Source: Strigops habroptila (Eukaryota > Chordata > Aves > Psittaciformes > Psittacidae). Taken from it: a stretch of 64,000 bases of DNA. Made by a program: the position numbers and the translations under genes. The stretch lies in the NCBI RefSeq assembly GCF_004027225.2, contig NC_044278.2, positions 80,488,923-80,552,922 of the forward strand, read 5' to 3'. Shown here one piece after another: positions 37,786 to 48,930 of this stretch. Each line of letters opens with the position of its first letter. Positions within the stretch are counted from its first letter, which is position 1. A model generated the notes under the pieces. It worked only from the letters and a program-made list of their open reading frames with translations. It searched no databases and was not told the DNA's origin.

Positions 37786-39410
37786 GTGAGACTGAATCAT
37801 ATCTTTTTGTGTTTATTTTGATTTATTCAGTAGTCAGAGAATTCAGAATAATGACAGGAAAAGCTCACTTGGCCTAACCTTATTGATTGTTCCCTTTTGT
37901 TCCCAGTGGAGATTGTACATACATGTTTGAAGTATTTGTTCTAGACAAGCACTGCTTAGAAAACCAAATTTCTACTTAAAACAGTAAGGTGGCAATTCTG
38001 TTGGTATTCAGGATGGAGCAAGGCCTTCCTAATGCCTGTAGGATGGATTTTTGAGAGCACATGTGACACCCTCTATCAGAGCTTTTTTCTATCTGGATCT
38101 CTGTCACGTAATAGTCAATTGTTTTTTGTTCCACAATAACTTCTCTGTAACTTAGCTTCCTCTTCCCCATCTCAGCAGAGATTGATTACCCCAAAGAAAC
38201 ACTAACTGGATTTAGTAAAGCTACCATTTACCCAGAGGATTTATAACTTTAATATGGAATATGATGGATTAATTGAGTTTTTGTCTATATTTTTCAGTAT
38301 CACAAAAAGCTTATGTGTTTTTTTTAATACCCATGTGGAAAGAGCAAAATAATGAAGTTGATCTCATTATAACTTGGTTAGGTGCATCCCTGTGGGAGGC
38401 AAGGGAAGACTGTGTCTTTCCACTAGCAGCTGAGGATGCTTAGAGCAAAGACTCCTCCAAAGCAGTTTAGTATAGGTAGAATGAGAATACAGGAGACACA
38501 GAGCTGCTGCAGCAGTGAGGACTAAAACCCTGCTGAGACAGAGGTTTCTGAGGTGATTAAGAAAGTCAAGGGACTTCTGCAGAGCCTTGGAAATGTCAGA
38601 GGAGTGGTCCAAGACATCATCAAGCAGGGTTGCTGAACCCAGCCTGAAATTCCCCACTCCTATATTATACCAGGATATTCAAATGTTGAGGTGAACTGTG
38701 TGTCCCCCTACCAGGAATGTTGTTGAAAGGATTGTGTTCTAAGTTGCTTGAGCAGTATCATGGAAACCAGTGTTCTGGGAGTACAATGGAAACTTGTTCT
38801 CAGACATATGCATAATCAAGTCAGTCATTGAACTCTTTATTGGTACAGATATTTTGAGCTGCAAAACAGAACTGTGTTAAATTAAATATATATATATCAG
38901 TGGAGAACTCAATTTTATGATGGATTTTAAGGTTTATTACTACAGCTGTATTCTCTCTGAGTTATAGGTGGCCGACAGATTTGATTAATGTTTGAACAGA
39001 GTAAATATGCCATATCAAAGTAGTGAAGGGTAAATATCATGCCTGTTGACTGACCTGAGTACTCATAGCTGAACTTTTCTGTTAACATGCCCATTACTGT
39101 TACCACATAAATCTTTTCTCAGACTAGTTGAAAACAGTGTCTCAACTATACTATTGAAAACCACATTTTTGCTACATCATGCAAAATACGAGATGAAGAG
39201 TATCAGAAGCACTGATGTAGTAAATTGGGGGGTTTTGTGTCCAGGAGTAGTTGTTTAGATACTGATTGTTCTAAAGATACAATTAGTAGTCTAAGCAAGC
39301 TCTTTGCCCCCTTTATTGATTTGGGGGGGATGAATGGGGAGAGAATAAAAGCAGATGCAGAAAGGAAATAAGGGATTTAATAGAATTATTTCTCCTTTTC
39401 TTTTCTCCAG
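37786..39410 (+). other. MYCBP2 intron
   Basis: This phase 0 intron has no recognised repeat other than a short (TA)n at about 38,887. A 96-codon minus-strand frame at 38,657-38,367 shows no family resemblance. Confidence 0.85.
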
Positions 39411-39539
39411 CCAATGTGTGATAACCATGATGATGGTGAAACTGCTGCAATCATTTTATGTAATGTCTGTGGGAACTTGTGTACAGATTGTGACCGGTTC
39501 CTTCATCTCCATCGGCGAACAAAAACTCATCAGAGACAG
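39411..39539 (+). CDS. MYCBP2: MYCBP2 exon (B-box-like zinc finger)
   Basis: The exon is 129 nt, with acceptor ttctccag and donor gtagag, phase 0 to 0, about residues 4221-4263. It encodes PMCDNHDDGETAAIILCNVC, then LCTDCDRFLHLHRRTKTHQR. The spacing Cys-x2-His ... Cys-x2-Cys-x3-Cys-x2-Cys ... His-x-His is typical of a B-box zinc finger. It is the first of the C-terminal metal-binding modules. Confidence 0.95.
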
Positions 39540-41980
39540 GTAGAGTACACGTGACATGATGTTGTATGCACTGCATGCATTGTGTGCATTTCCCCTATTA
39601 ATATATCACCAACAGGCAGTAGCAAGTATCAAATCTGAAAAAGGTATTTTCCTTCATTTTGGAAATGGGATAGATAATTCTCCGTTTAATTCTTTTTAGT
39701 TGTTTTTAGTTAAATTCCCTTGTCTTTTACCTTTTGAAGATTAGAAAATCCTACACCTGTCCCTAACTCTAACACTTTACACTACATCAACTTTTTTTCT
39801 CTCCTGTTCTGAAATTGTTTAGGAACATTTTTTGGAGAATCTAGGAACTTCTTAACTAAACATTGGTTCTTTATTCCTGTTAAATTGTAATCTCCTTTAC
39901 TACTTCTGTCATATGAGTCAGTGCTTGTCAAGCCCTAATTTTCAAAGTAGATACATTTTTAAATATCCAGGAAGACCACTGACAGCAAATATTTCTACTT
40001 ATTCGTTTATGTCAGTCTTCTCTTATTTTTCAATGTTCCTCCAGCTCTGACTGTCTTCCACAGATAAGTATGTTGTCATACCCATAACCTTGAAATTTTC
40101 CTAACTTCTTTCGGTTTTGTTTTTATAATTGAAACGTCTCACCTCTTTGATTTAGATGAGTTTTTCTAAATTGCTGTGTACTCTGCTAATTAGTTTTCTT
40201 TTGTGTTATTCTTTTATCCTCTTCATCTCTAAACTTGAAACTGCATTCTCCTTTGAACATTTCTTTTTCTCATTGAAATTAATGTTGAAGATTCTATTAC
40301 TTGTAAAACTACTGAACATTTCCCCTTTCTTGACTATTTCTCTTTTGTAGTCCTTTATTTTCCCCTTTCCTCTGATTATTTACATTTGTACAAAGGCTAA
40401 AATATAAAACTACATTAATAAAGTTAATGTAATGGAAATCATTCCTCTTCTCCCTCTCCTAGAGTGCATCTACACCAGCTTTTTAGTTAGGATCAGGAGA
40501 GATACATTTCTCTCTCTTTAACATGCATTGATTTGTGTTGTAGAGCAGCTTTGGAGTGCATGAACTGGATTCCTTTCCGGTGGGACTGAAAGCAACAAAA
40601 CAAGATAGATGCAGGGACACACTGGTAACGGTCATTCAGTGCAGGGGATCAGCCAGTCTAGTGCATGTGTGATGTAAACATCAGGTCATGGGCACTGAGT
40701 TTGACTCTACAGATCTCCTTGGTGCCCCATCATTCGCAGTGTAGACTCAGCCTGGAAGTTGCATGGGGATCTGTTACCTTCTATTTCTTAGACAGAATCT
40801 TTGCAAACCCCTGTGAAATTTTCCTGTTTTGTCATCCCAAGAAGATGACTTTTTTTTTTTTTTTATGCCTCCTCTTCTGTCATGGCACAGCACAGTCTAG
40901 TCTCATTTATGTTTCTGATTTCTCCTATATAGCCTGTTCAGATTACAGTTGATAAAAAGTAAGTTCTTATCTCATAGAAGTCCTCACATCTCTCCTTTAA
41001 TCTGTCCAAAATAGCTACTTATCAGATTTTTCCTATTTACTTCTAAAAGCATGTTTAAACTTTTACTCTTTATTCACCACCTTTACCTTTAAATCTCTCG
41101 TGTTAAGCACCTAAATTTAAACTTTAAACTCTGTCATGTTCCCTGTCTCCTGTTTTCTGTTAGCTTTGTTCTTTGTCCTTCTTCTGTCATACGTACCTCT
41201 TTTTAATGTATTTTCTCTCCCTTCGAGAAAGGACACCCTGTAAGTTACTATGATCAGCTTATGCGAATATTCTGAAGTAATTAGGGTTGGGTTTTTTTTT
41301 CCTGATTCTAATAAGAAGTAATACAAAGTTTAAATTGAGTGTATACATCCATACCCAGGAAAATTCTAACTTTTATTGCATTGCAGGTGAAATGAATGAA
41401 AACAGAGCTACCTTCAAAACCTAGGAAAGGAGAAAAAGAAGAAAGTGTACAAAGTCCAATAGGGATTTCGTGCATTTTTTTTATTTTTGCAAAAATTTTA
41501 ATTTTCCTCATTGTAGCCAAAAGCATCCACTGAGTATTTATATGGAAGTCAAAAATATTAATATTATACACAATTACAGATAATTGTTACTGCATAGTAC
41601 CTATTATTAAAACCATAATTATCAATATTGCTTTGATCAACTACTAGCATAGTGAAGATATGTGAAGATATTTCTAATGTTACCTTGTGCTTTTAATATA
41701 CTGTGGCCTACTAGATGAGTTGGATAATGGTTATGAAGTCATAGGTCCATATTTTTAAAGTAGAAAAAAACTGTTGTGCAGCATTAATCTTACGTATTTT
41801 TATTTCAAAAAACACCTTTATTCATTCTGCAATATGTACAAACTATAAAATTCCTAAAGAAAAGCAGCTTGCAGTAGACAAACTCCACAGAATCTGTAAA
41901 ACATCTGACGAAAATCAAAAAAAGAAGTGACAAAGATAACATAGAGATGCTATTTATTATCTGTTTGGTTAACCTGACAG
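39540..41980 (+). other. MYCBP2 intron, 2.4 kb
   Basis: This phase 0 intron is T-rich with poly-T runs (about 40,850-40,864). I saw no named element in it. Confidence 0.85.
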
Positions 41981-42113
41981 GTATTCAAAGAAGAAGAAGA
42001 AGCTATCAAAGTTGATCTCCACGAGGGTTGTGGTAGGACCAAACTTTTCTGGCTGATGGCACTAGCAGATTCTAAAACTATGAAGGCTATGGTGGAGTTT
42101 AGAGAACAGACAG
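41981..42113 (+). CDS. MYCBP2: MYCBP2 exon
   Basis: The exon is 133 nt, with acceptor acctgacag and donor gtaaaa, phase 0 to 1, about residues 4264-4308. It encodes VFKEEEEAIKVDLHEGCGRT and KLFWLMALADSKTMKAMVEF. Gln replaces the human His near the end (REQTG). It is a helical spacer between zinc modules. Confidence 0.94.
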
Positions 42114-42380
42114 GTAAAACACAGCTGTTATTGCTCTTTATCTTGATGATTTTTACCTTTTAAATGAGCATTTGTCAAGGGGTTGGGAATCAATCAGTTG
42201 GGGTTTTTACCTGGTTTAGGGCAATGCTTTTAATTATTAATTAAAATAATTCAACTGCATAAGAATTGCTGGTTTTCTGGTGGTTTTCTGCAATTGTTGT
42301 TTAAATGTCTGTTGCTAGAATATCAGTCTCTTCTGTTTCATTACAACAATTTCTGGTTTTGTTTACTCTTGTGGACCCAG

Positions 42381-42484
42381 GCAAGCCAACCACCAGCAGT
42401 TCTGAAGCATGTCGTTTCTGTGGATGTAGGAGTGGAACAGAATTATCAGCAGTGGGAAGCGTTTGTTCTGATACAGATTGCCAG
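42381..42484 (+). CDS. MYCBP2: MYCBP2 exon (Cys-rich)
   Basis: The exon is 104 nt, with acceptor tggacccag and donor gtgtgt, phase 1 to 0, about residues 4308-4342. It encodes TTSSSEACRFCGCRSGTELS and then VCSDTDCQ. The Cys-x2-Cys and Cys-x4-Cys pairs suggest another zinc site shared with the next exon. It has one extra Cys compared with human (CGC for CGS). Confidence 0.95.
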
Positions 42485-43112
42485 GTGTGTATTAACGAAT
42501 ACAAAACATTATTACTTACATAATAGAAAAGATTATATGATCAAATTGATTTCTTCTTTTGAGTAAACCTTGTTCATCCCTGCAGTCCATTTTAAATTAG
42601 AGTTTTCATATGAAAAGGTTTTAATACTGAATATTATCATTCAAATACTTCTGAGTTTGTAAATGTTTAGTTTAATTGCAGGCTACAAACACCAGTAGTC
42701 AACCAAAATACCGGGTAATTTCAATACTGTCTTCAAAAGTGTCTTATGTTTTCACAATAGCATTCAACTTATAAAGTAATATACACACTGTCAACATAAA
42801 GTCTAGTGTACTGGAAATCTTGATAAAAGTAGTTTGTGTTAACAGTCTGTTTGTTACGTGAGCGTAAAACATTTAGGGCTTATCAAAATTTGTCAAATGT
42901 ATCCTAATACACACACTGCACAAAAGGTGCAGTTTTTCCCAACTACCTGCTGTAGCAGTAAGACAATGTGAATCATGATTCTTTCCTCTTCCTTTACTGC
43001 ACAAACCAGCAATCCTTCAAAAAGTGACACTATATCAGACCATCCAGCGGTCTGGTATTTTCCAGAGGGTGAAAAAAGGGATTAATTATTTATTTTCATT
43101 TACTTTTAATAG

Positions 43113-43301
43113 GAGTATGCTAAAATTGCCTGCAGCAAGACACACCCTTGTGGCCATCCATGCGGAGGCGTCAAGAATGAAGAGCACTGTTTGCCATGCT
43201 TGCATGGCTGTGATAAGAATGCTACAACTCTTAAACAAGATGCCGATGACATGTGCATGATCTGCTTTACCGAAGCACTTTCAGCAGCACCAGCTATCCA
43301 G
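43113..43301 (+). CDS. MYCBP2: MYCBP2 exon (Cys/His cluster and start of RING)
   Basis: The exon is 189 nt, with acceptor tttaatag and donor gtttat, phase 0 to 0, about residues 4343-4405. The first part is CSKTHPCGHPCGGVKNEEHC with LPCLHGC, a dense Cys/His cluster. It ends with the first RING ligand pair CMIC and TEALSAAPAIQ. RING residues bind the E2. In this family the E2-ubiquitin is passed to internal cysteines downstream. Confidence 0.96.
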
Positions 43302-43784
43302 GTTTATCTTTTTTGTCCCTATTTAGAGATTAATATTATGGTTGAAATGTTAATTGTGGAAGAAGTTAAAATATGAAGTCCTTCAAATCATACTCTTAAG
43401 AATTTCAAGACAGACACTGTAACAATACATAAATTACTTGAAAAGCGTTTTTGTCTGGCACTACTGCTGTTTCAAGAAAGCAGATTGTATCAATTTAGAT
43501 TGCTGTGTCTACTTCATTAAAATGTATGCTAATTTATAAATAAGTAGAGCAACTGAGGTAATTAATGGATATACTTCATATATTTCATATGTTCACTGGT
43601 AGTTTTGGAGTGGAAAGGTTATAATTTAAACGACCATTTTGTATTCCTTCTCTTTGTTAAGAAGAAAATAAGGGTCTTACAGGATTTAAAATTAATTCTG
43701 TAATTTATATACGTTGCCACTTAATCTTCTGCTTCAGTGGTTAATTGAACTGAAGTGTTCACTCACATGTATTCTCTTCTAAAG

Positions 43785-43892
43785 CTGGACTGCAGCCACG
43801 TTTTCCATTTGCAATGCTGTCAACGAGTACTAGAAAACAGATGGCTTGGGCCAAGGATAACTTTTGGGTTTATGTCCTGTCCTATTTGCAAG
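43785..43892 (+). CDS. MYCBP2: MYCBP2 exon (RING domain, second half)
   Basis: The exon is 108 nt, with an aaag acceptor and donor gtaaat, phase 0 to 0, about residues 4406-4441. It encodes LDCSHVFHLQCCQRVLENRW and ends SCPICK. The remaining RING ligands (Cys, His, His, Cys and the CPIC pair) are intact. Val, Gln and Met replace human Ile, Arg and Ile at non-ligand sites. Confidence 0.96.
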
Positions 43893-44948
43893 GTAAATGA
43901 GCTATGTGCTTACTGCCTGGGTCAAACAAGCTACCTAATACTGTCTTGTCTCTACTTCTTCTTTTTTTTTTTTTTTAAATTAATAATATATTGCTTGTTA
44001 CAATATAAATTACTTGTATGTCACTTGTTTCCTTAATTTTTCATGTGACTAAAGAAATGGTATCCTTGATGTATCTTACCTTCCCCTACTGTTCCCTGAA
44101 GTAAAGGTCCTCGTAAAAAGAAAGCCTAATAGAGACATTATATTAATGCTGATTTATTCTTAGCACCATCAGTTTGTAAATTCCCAATATTTGGGGACAG
44201 TGGGGAGGGGAGGAAGTAATCTTAATGCACATTATTATCTGAAACAGGAAACTCGGCTTCTGTGTTTTACTAAACCCTTTTAAAGCGGCTTTCCTTTTCA
44301 GTATGAGGACAGAGCTGAAGAATATGTGTTCTTGGTTCAGCTTAAATTACTAAAAATTCCTCTTGTGCTCTACAAAATTGTAATTGCTGTAAGCAAAAGC
44401 GTATGATAGCTGCAGGGAAGGGAGAGCACCTTAACACCCTAGGAATATGAAATTTGTGAATGACCAGCCATTCTGCATGTTCTGTTTCTTCCTTCATGCT
44501 GTGTTTTGGTAATCTATGGCAATAGCTTGTGATCATTAAATGGTAAATAGCTTGCAGTAATGAGGACTGTTAGTCATTAGTCCTAATTGCTGAGCAGTAA
44601 GTCAAAAAGGATCCAAATTAGAGAAAACATATAATCGGAATGTGCTGTGCTGTGGTGCATATTTCATGTACCCTTTACCATCCCTCTGTGGTTGTTACAG
44701 TCTGTTGTAAGGGCTGATGATTTCATGTAACAAAAGACCATATAAATAGCATTCCTGGTTATTATTTTTGCAGCAAATAAAGCATATACTATATCAGTAA
44801 TTTTTTGAAATGTCCATTGCCTGAGCTCTTAGGTTTTATGACATTCATTACGCTTTTGTGTTTGACCATAATACAGATTATCACAGCTGTTGTAATAAAG
44901 ATACAAGATATTTTAATCAGTTGAGGTTTTGGGGTTTTTTTATTTCAG

Positions 44949-45158
44949 AACAAAATCAATCATACAGTATTAAAGGATTTGCTTGATCCAATCAAAGAAC
45001 TCTATGAAGATGTAAGGAGAAAAGCACTAATGAGATTGGAGTATGAAGGATTGCACAAGAGCGAGGCCATCACAACTCCAGGTGTTAGATTTTATAATGA
45101 CCCAGCTGGCTACGCGATGAACAGATATGCTTATTATGTTTGCTACAAGTGCAAAAAG
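44949..45158 (+). CDS. MYCBP2: MYCBP2 exon (RING-to-TC linker helix and start of TC domain)
   Basis: The exon is 210 nt, with acceptor tatttcag and donor gtataa, phase 0 to 0, about residues 4442-4511. It encodes the linker helix DLLDPIKELYEDVRRKALMR and the first zinc ligands of the tandem-cysteine domain (YYVCYKCKK). The linker connects the RING to the relay cysteines. Confidence 0.96.
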
Positions 45159-46433
45159 GTATAAAGATTACTACTTGCTCAAATGAAATGTTATAGTTTC
45201 AAAAGTAATTTCTTAAAGAATGGAACATATATTGAACGTATTGTGTATGGAGTAGAGAAGCAGGAAAAGAAATCGTTGTTAAATCATTATAAAAACAAGG
45301 TGTTGGGTAAATTAGATACACATAATGTCTTACCTTGTAAAGCTCAAAGGTATATACACAGCAGGTCAGAAACCAAAAGCATATTGAGGCAGTAGCCTTC
45401 TTAGAACAATGTGCGGATGATGCTGTGTTAGAACACCAACCATCCCTTTATCCCGCTTCCAACTCATACTTTATATGACTATTAAAATAGTCTAAATACA
45501 GGTTTCATTCTAACTCCTTGATATGGAGAGTTCCTAACTAAGATTCCAACAAAATACTACTTTTAGCCAAGCTGGGGTTCATTGCAACTGCAGTAAACTG
45601 ACTTTGGGGCAGAAGTATTAGAAGAATGAAAAGGAGTAGGAGGAAATACGTGGTGTAGCCTGTTGGGCTCTGGGTGATACATGTACAGTTTTAATTCCCT
45701 GACATACATTCCATAGGACGCTCCCTCTTCTTTTTAGTCTGCAGAGTTTGGGAGAAGCTGGGCCGCTTACATTTTTCCTTCCTCATCCTTGCCGTGAGCC
45801 CACTTTCCCTATCCTTTTATAATCATAGCAAAAAGGCGAGAATTTCTGAGAGCAGCTGTGTTGTCTAAGTAGTTAATAAGGTGATAACAAAGGAAGGAAG
45901 GAAGTTACTTATTGCCTCATCTCACCACTCCATGTGAAAACACTTTAGTACATGAGTAAATTCATCATTGGAGCATTTTTGTGCCCAGATTGTCCTGGTA
46001 GAATACAATGAGAAAGTAGAATGAATTTGTAGAAAACGGCAAAATTCTTGTGATAAAGGATCCCATATGTGCATAAAACCTGAGACTCTTTTCAGCTAGT
46101 AAAAAGCCCTGGTAGAATGTTTCTCTGCTGCTTTCAGCCTCAGTCCTCTCTTACATACAGTTCATAGAGCATCCAAACACTGTTTCAAAAGCCTTACAGT
46201 CACTTGCATAGGCCAGAGAATCTTGCACAATTTTTGGTCTTGTTTATCCTGAGATGGAGAGATACTGTCTTAGTGCCTCAAAAACACATGTCTGGAATCA
46301 TAGCCAAGAGATATTAGAATAGTGGAGACTTCTGTAATGACTGTTATTCGTTGTTTTCCTCCTACAAATTGAATTTGTTAAAAGTAATAGTTGTCTCTGG
46401 TTTAACGTCCAATCATTTTTGTATAAAATTAAG
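45159..46433 (+). other. MYCBP2 intron
   Basis: This phase 0 intron has no recognised repeat. It ends in a weak acceptor (attaag) with little pyrimidine tract. Confidence 0.85.
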
Positions 46434-46541
46434 GCATATTTTGGTGGCGAAGCTCGTTGTGATGCTGAGGCTGGACAAGGAGATGACTATGATCCAAGAG
46501 AGCTTATTTGTGGTGCATGCTCTGATGTTTCAAGGGCTCAG
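46434..46541 (+). CDS. MYCBP2: MYCBP2 exon (upstream relay cysteine)
   Basis: The exon is 108 nt, phase 0 to 0, about residues 4512-4547. It encodes AYFGGEARCDAEAGQGDDYD and PRELICGACSDVSRAQ. The Cys codon at 46,458-46,460 corresponds to human Cys4520, the upstream cysteine that receives ubiquitin from the E2. The Glu codon at 46,500-46,502 corresponds to Glu4534. The CGAC pair binds zinc. All are conserved. Confidence 0.96.
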
Positions 46542-46730
46542 GTAAGTAAAGAACTCTGATTCCTGTTTTTATTTCATTCTGAAGCTCCAACTGCCTGAGC
46601 TGTACAACAATTCACAGTCATTTTTAATTATATGTATTGTATTATCTTAACCACAGCACGTACAAGCATGTAGTTTGCATTGTTACAACATAGGTTCTTC
46701 AGTTCTCAGTGGTTTTTTTCTTTTGTTTAG

Positions 46731-46896
46731 ATGTGTCCCAAACACGGTACGGATTTCTTAGAGTACAAATGCCGCTACTGCTGTTCGGTTGCTGTTTTCT
46801 TCTGTTTTGGGACAACGCATTTTTGCAATGCTTGCCATGATGATTTCCAAAGAATGACAAGCATCCCTAAAGAAGAACTCCCACACTGTCCTGCAG
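46731..46896 (+). CDS. MYCBP2: MYCBP2 exon (downstream relay cysteine, TC domain)
   Basis: The exon is 166 nt, with acceptor ttttgtttag and donor gtacat, phase 0 to 1, about residues 4548-4603. It encodes [20 protein letters not shown] and then [16 protein letters not shown]. The Cys codon at 46,803-46,805 corresponds to human Cys4572, which esterifies ubiquitin onto Thr or Ser of the substrate. The His codon at 46,836-46,838 corresponds to His4583, and Phe4573 is also conserved. The chemistry of the ligase should therefore be preserved. Confidence 0.96.
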
Positions 46897-47212
46897 GTAC
46901 ATTTGTTTTTTGTTTTTCTGCAGGTATTTGCTTTTACAAAGCAAATTTACCACACTGAATTCTGAGATAAGTTCTAATTGATAGCTTTCATACTGATCAT
47001 TGTTAGGAAAACCACAGAGTTAGGCATATAAATTCTAAGTTCAGTACCTTGAATGATATTAGAATGTGTTTGTTCTATTTGTGTTTTTGTTTTCCTTCAT
47101 TTTTCTGGCAATAATACAGGCAATGTCATCACACTGATCCTTTAAACATTAGATACTTTGATACAGAAAGACATTGCAAATTCCATATTCCCAATTTCAA
47201 TGCACACTCCAG

Positions 47213-47336
47213 ATCATAGAATAACAGAATGGTTTGGGTTGGAAGGGACCTTAAAGCTCCTCTAGTTCGAACCCTCTGCCATGGGCAGGGGCACCTTCCA
47301 CTAGATCACGTTGCTCAAAGCCCTGTCCAGCCTGGT
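47213..47336 (-). mobile_element. CR1 LINE 3'-end fragment
   Basis: The + strand reads atcatagaataacagaatgg, tttgggttggaagggacctt, then tctagttcgaaccctctgcc. This is the reverse complement of a CR1 3' end of about 120 bp, inserted in the last MYCBP2 intron (46,897-48,128). No other feature was seen in that intron. Confidence 0.92.
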
Positions 47337-48128
47337 GACATGATGCATTAAATTTGTACTGAAAAAATTAACACGTTATTAAATGATGGATCTGTAGTTA
47401 GGTATCGGCCATGTGCAAACTGTTGCCCCAAAGCTTTAGTTTCTAACTTCATGTGCCATTGGTTTGATCTTAATAAATCGTATCATTTACCTTGCTGTTG
47501 GGGAAAGAAAGAGAGAGGGATCTTTTTAAGATATTTATATGAAAAAATTAAAACAAAAAATTATAGTTCCTGGTATAACCTGATTAATTATTGTTTCCTG
47601 CAGAGTGTAACTCCTTGTTCATGTTTACTGATTTTGCTTTTAGATTGTGCAAATTTCTTCCACAGTATTAATGAGATTAAGCTTATTTTAGTGATTCTCC
47701 CTAGAAGCTGTTTTTACCTTGAACTTGATTTATTTTAAATTCCATGGCACTTCAATCATTTGGGGTTTTTTTCCTTCAAATACCAGCTCAACACTTGACA
47801 TAAGTATTTTAAGGAGCTAACAGTTTTCAGTCATGTTTTGTCAGATCCAATTGACATTTTTTCTCTTGGCCTATTAAGCCTTTATAGACTTCTTGCTTGA
47901 ATTTGACTGTGTGAAGGCACGTTTCTATCCACTGCTTCTTAAGCCTTCATTTTTGATACCTTATAAATTTATATTATGGAAGTATTACATTCACTTGGCA
48001 CAGGGGTTTTTTAGGAAACGTATATATTTATATACATGTATGTTTATTTACACTGTCTGCAAGCATTAATCTTTTTCATTCTTTTCCCCTCTTTCTGTTT
48101 TTCCCCCTCACCCTTAAATTCACTGTAG

Positions 48129-48148
48129 GTCCCAAAGGAAAACAACTT

Positions 48149-48186
<38 letters not shown>

Positions 48187-48244
48187 CACTGGTGAAGAAT
48201 TTGCTCTGGGTTGTGGGGTTTGCAGAAATGCTCACACTTTTTAG
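48129..48244 (+). CDS. MYCBP2: MYCBP2 last coding exon with stop codon
   Basis: The coding part is 116 nt and includes TAG at 48,242-48,244, with acceptor cactgtag, phase 1. It encodes GPKGKQLEGTECPLHVVHPP and finishes FALGCGVCRNAHTF. The final Cys-x2-Cys supplies the last zinc ligands of the tandem-cysteine domain. The C-terminus is the family's usual end. Confidence 0.97.
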
Positions 48245-48392
48245 ACTAGCATTTTTTTTTTACCAGAGCAAAACAGGTGCCCTCATCCCTCAAGTGTCCT
48301 GAAAATACAAGTACAGCTGGGATGAGGACGGGACCATTTCATAACCCAGGTAAAAGGAACAATTTACAGTGCAAGAAGGATGCCAAATACCA

Positions 48393-48400
48393 TGTACATA
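48393..48400 (+). promoter_or_regulatory. Pumilio-like element TGTACATA in the 3' UTR
   Basis: It matches the UGUANAUA consensus bound by Pumilio proteins. A second match (TGTATATA) is at 48,739-48,746. Such motifs are short, so this is a candidate only. Confidence 0.4.
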
Positions 48401-48738
48401 ATTCTTGCTGTGAGATATTGACATTTTTTTGAAGCGAGACATCAAAACTTGTGAGGTGTTTGCATGTGGCCATTACAGTCATCGGCTAGGAAACATTGGA
48501 CATTTACAAATAAATAATTACTATTAAAGGATCTGTGTGTCTGTGGACTATGAATGATGCTGGCTTTCAGGAGAAAGAAAAAATATTGATTATTGTATAC
48601 TGACTTTTTGTAATCTTGTACAATTGTAACGCATCACAAGTGGGGATGGGAAAGAGGAATATTCTGGTTTATTTCCTAGACTGTTATAAAAAAAAAAAAA
48701 ATTGTGTTAGGAAGGCATAAATGTAACAAGTATCCTGC

Positions 48739-48746
48739 TGTATATA
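48739..48746 (+). promoter_or_regulatory. Pumilio-like element TGTATATA in the 3' UTR
   Basis: This is the second UGUANAUA match in the MYCBP2 3' UTR, 160 nt before the main polyadenylation signal. Confidence 0.4.
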
Positions 48747-48901
48747 AAGGTATCAATGTTTGTCCTGTATAAGAATTATTAAATTACAACAGCAGTTTCA
48801 TTTAAACTTCTGGGTTATGTTTGAGCCTGAAATTTTAATGAAGTGCAATACTGAGTGTGCCTCATATCTTGCAGCTGTAAACATAATGGAATGTACATGT
48901 C

Positions 48902-48907
48902 AATAAA
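48902..48907 (+). terminator. MYCBP2: Polyadenylation signal AATAAA of MYCBP2
   Basis: This is a canonical hexamer with a GT-rich element 35-50 nt downstream. Transcript similarity to MYCBP2 ends here, and no coding features follow on this strand for over 10 kb. Confidence 0.8.
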
Positions 48908-48930
48908 GCCACTGTACATTTTTATACAGT

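Larger units (their letters stand above)
1..48930 (+). other. MYCBP2: MYCBP2 gene, 3' portion (29 exons, C-terminal ~2,018 residues)
   Basis: This is the 3' part of the PAM/Highwire/RPM-1 E3 ubiquitin ligase gene. In other vertebrates the protein is about 4,650 residues and acts in axons and synapses, partly with FBXO45, on targets such as DLK and NMNAT2. Twenty-nine exons were assembled by translating between splice sites. All junction phases agree, there is no internal stop, and the total is 6,059 coding nt including TAG. The protein matches human MYCBP2 closely from the Ser/Pro-rich linker to the C-terminal Asn-Ala-His-Thr-Phe. Residue numbers in the exon entries use the 4,640-residue human numbering, counted back from the C-terminus and assuming no indels, so they are approximate. 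The 5' part (RCC1-like and PHR domains) lies upstream of the window. Confidence 0.97.
48245..48930 (+). other. MYCBP2: MYCBP2 3' UTR
   Basis: The UTR is about 690 nt from the stop codon to a predicted cleavage site 20-30 nt after AATAAA at 48,902-48,907, followed by a GT-rich stretch (atgagtgtgtaag). An earlier AATAAA at 48,509-48,514 could give a shorter transcript. The UTR contains a poly-A run near 48,689 and two UGUANAUA motifs. The exact cleavage site is inferred. Confidence 0.8.
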
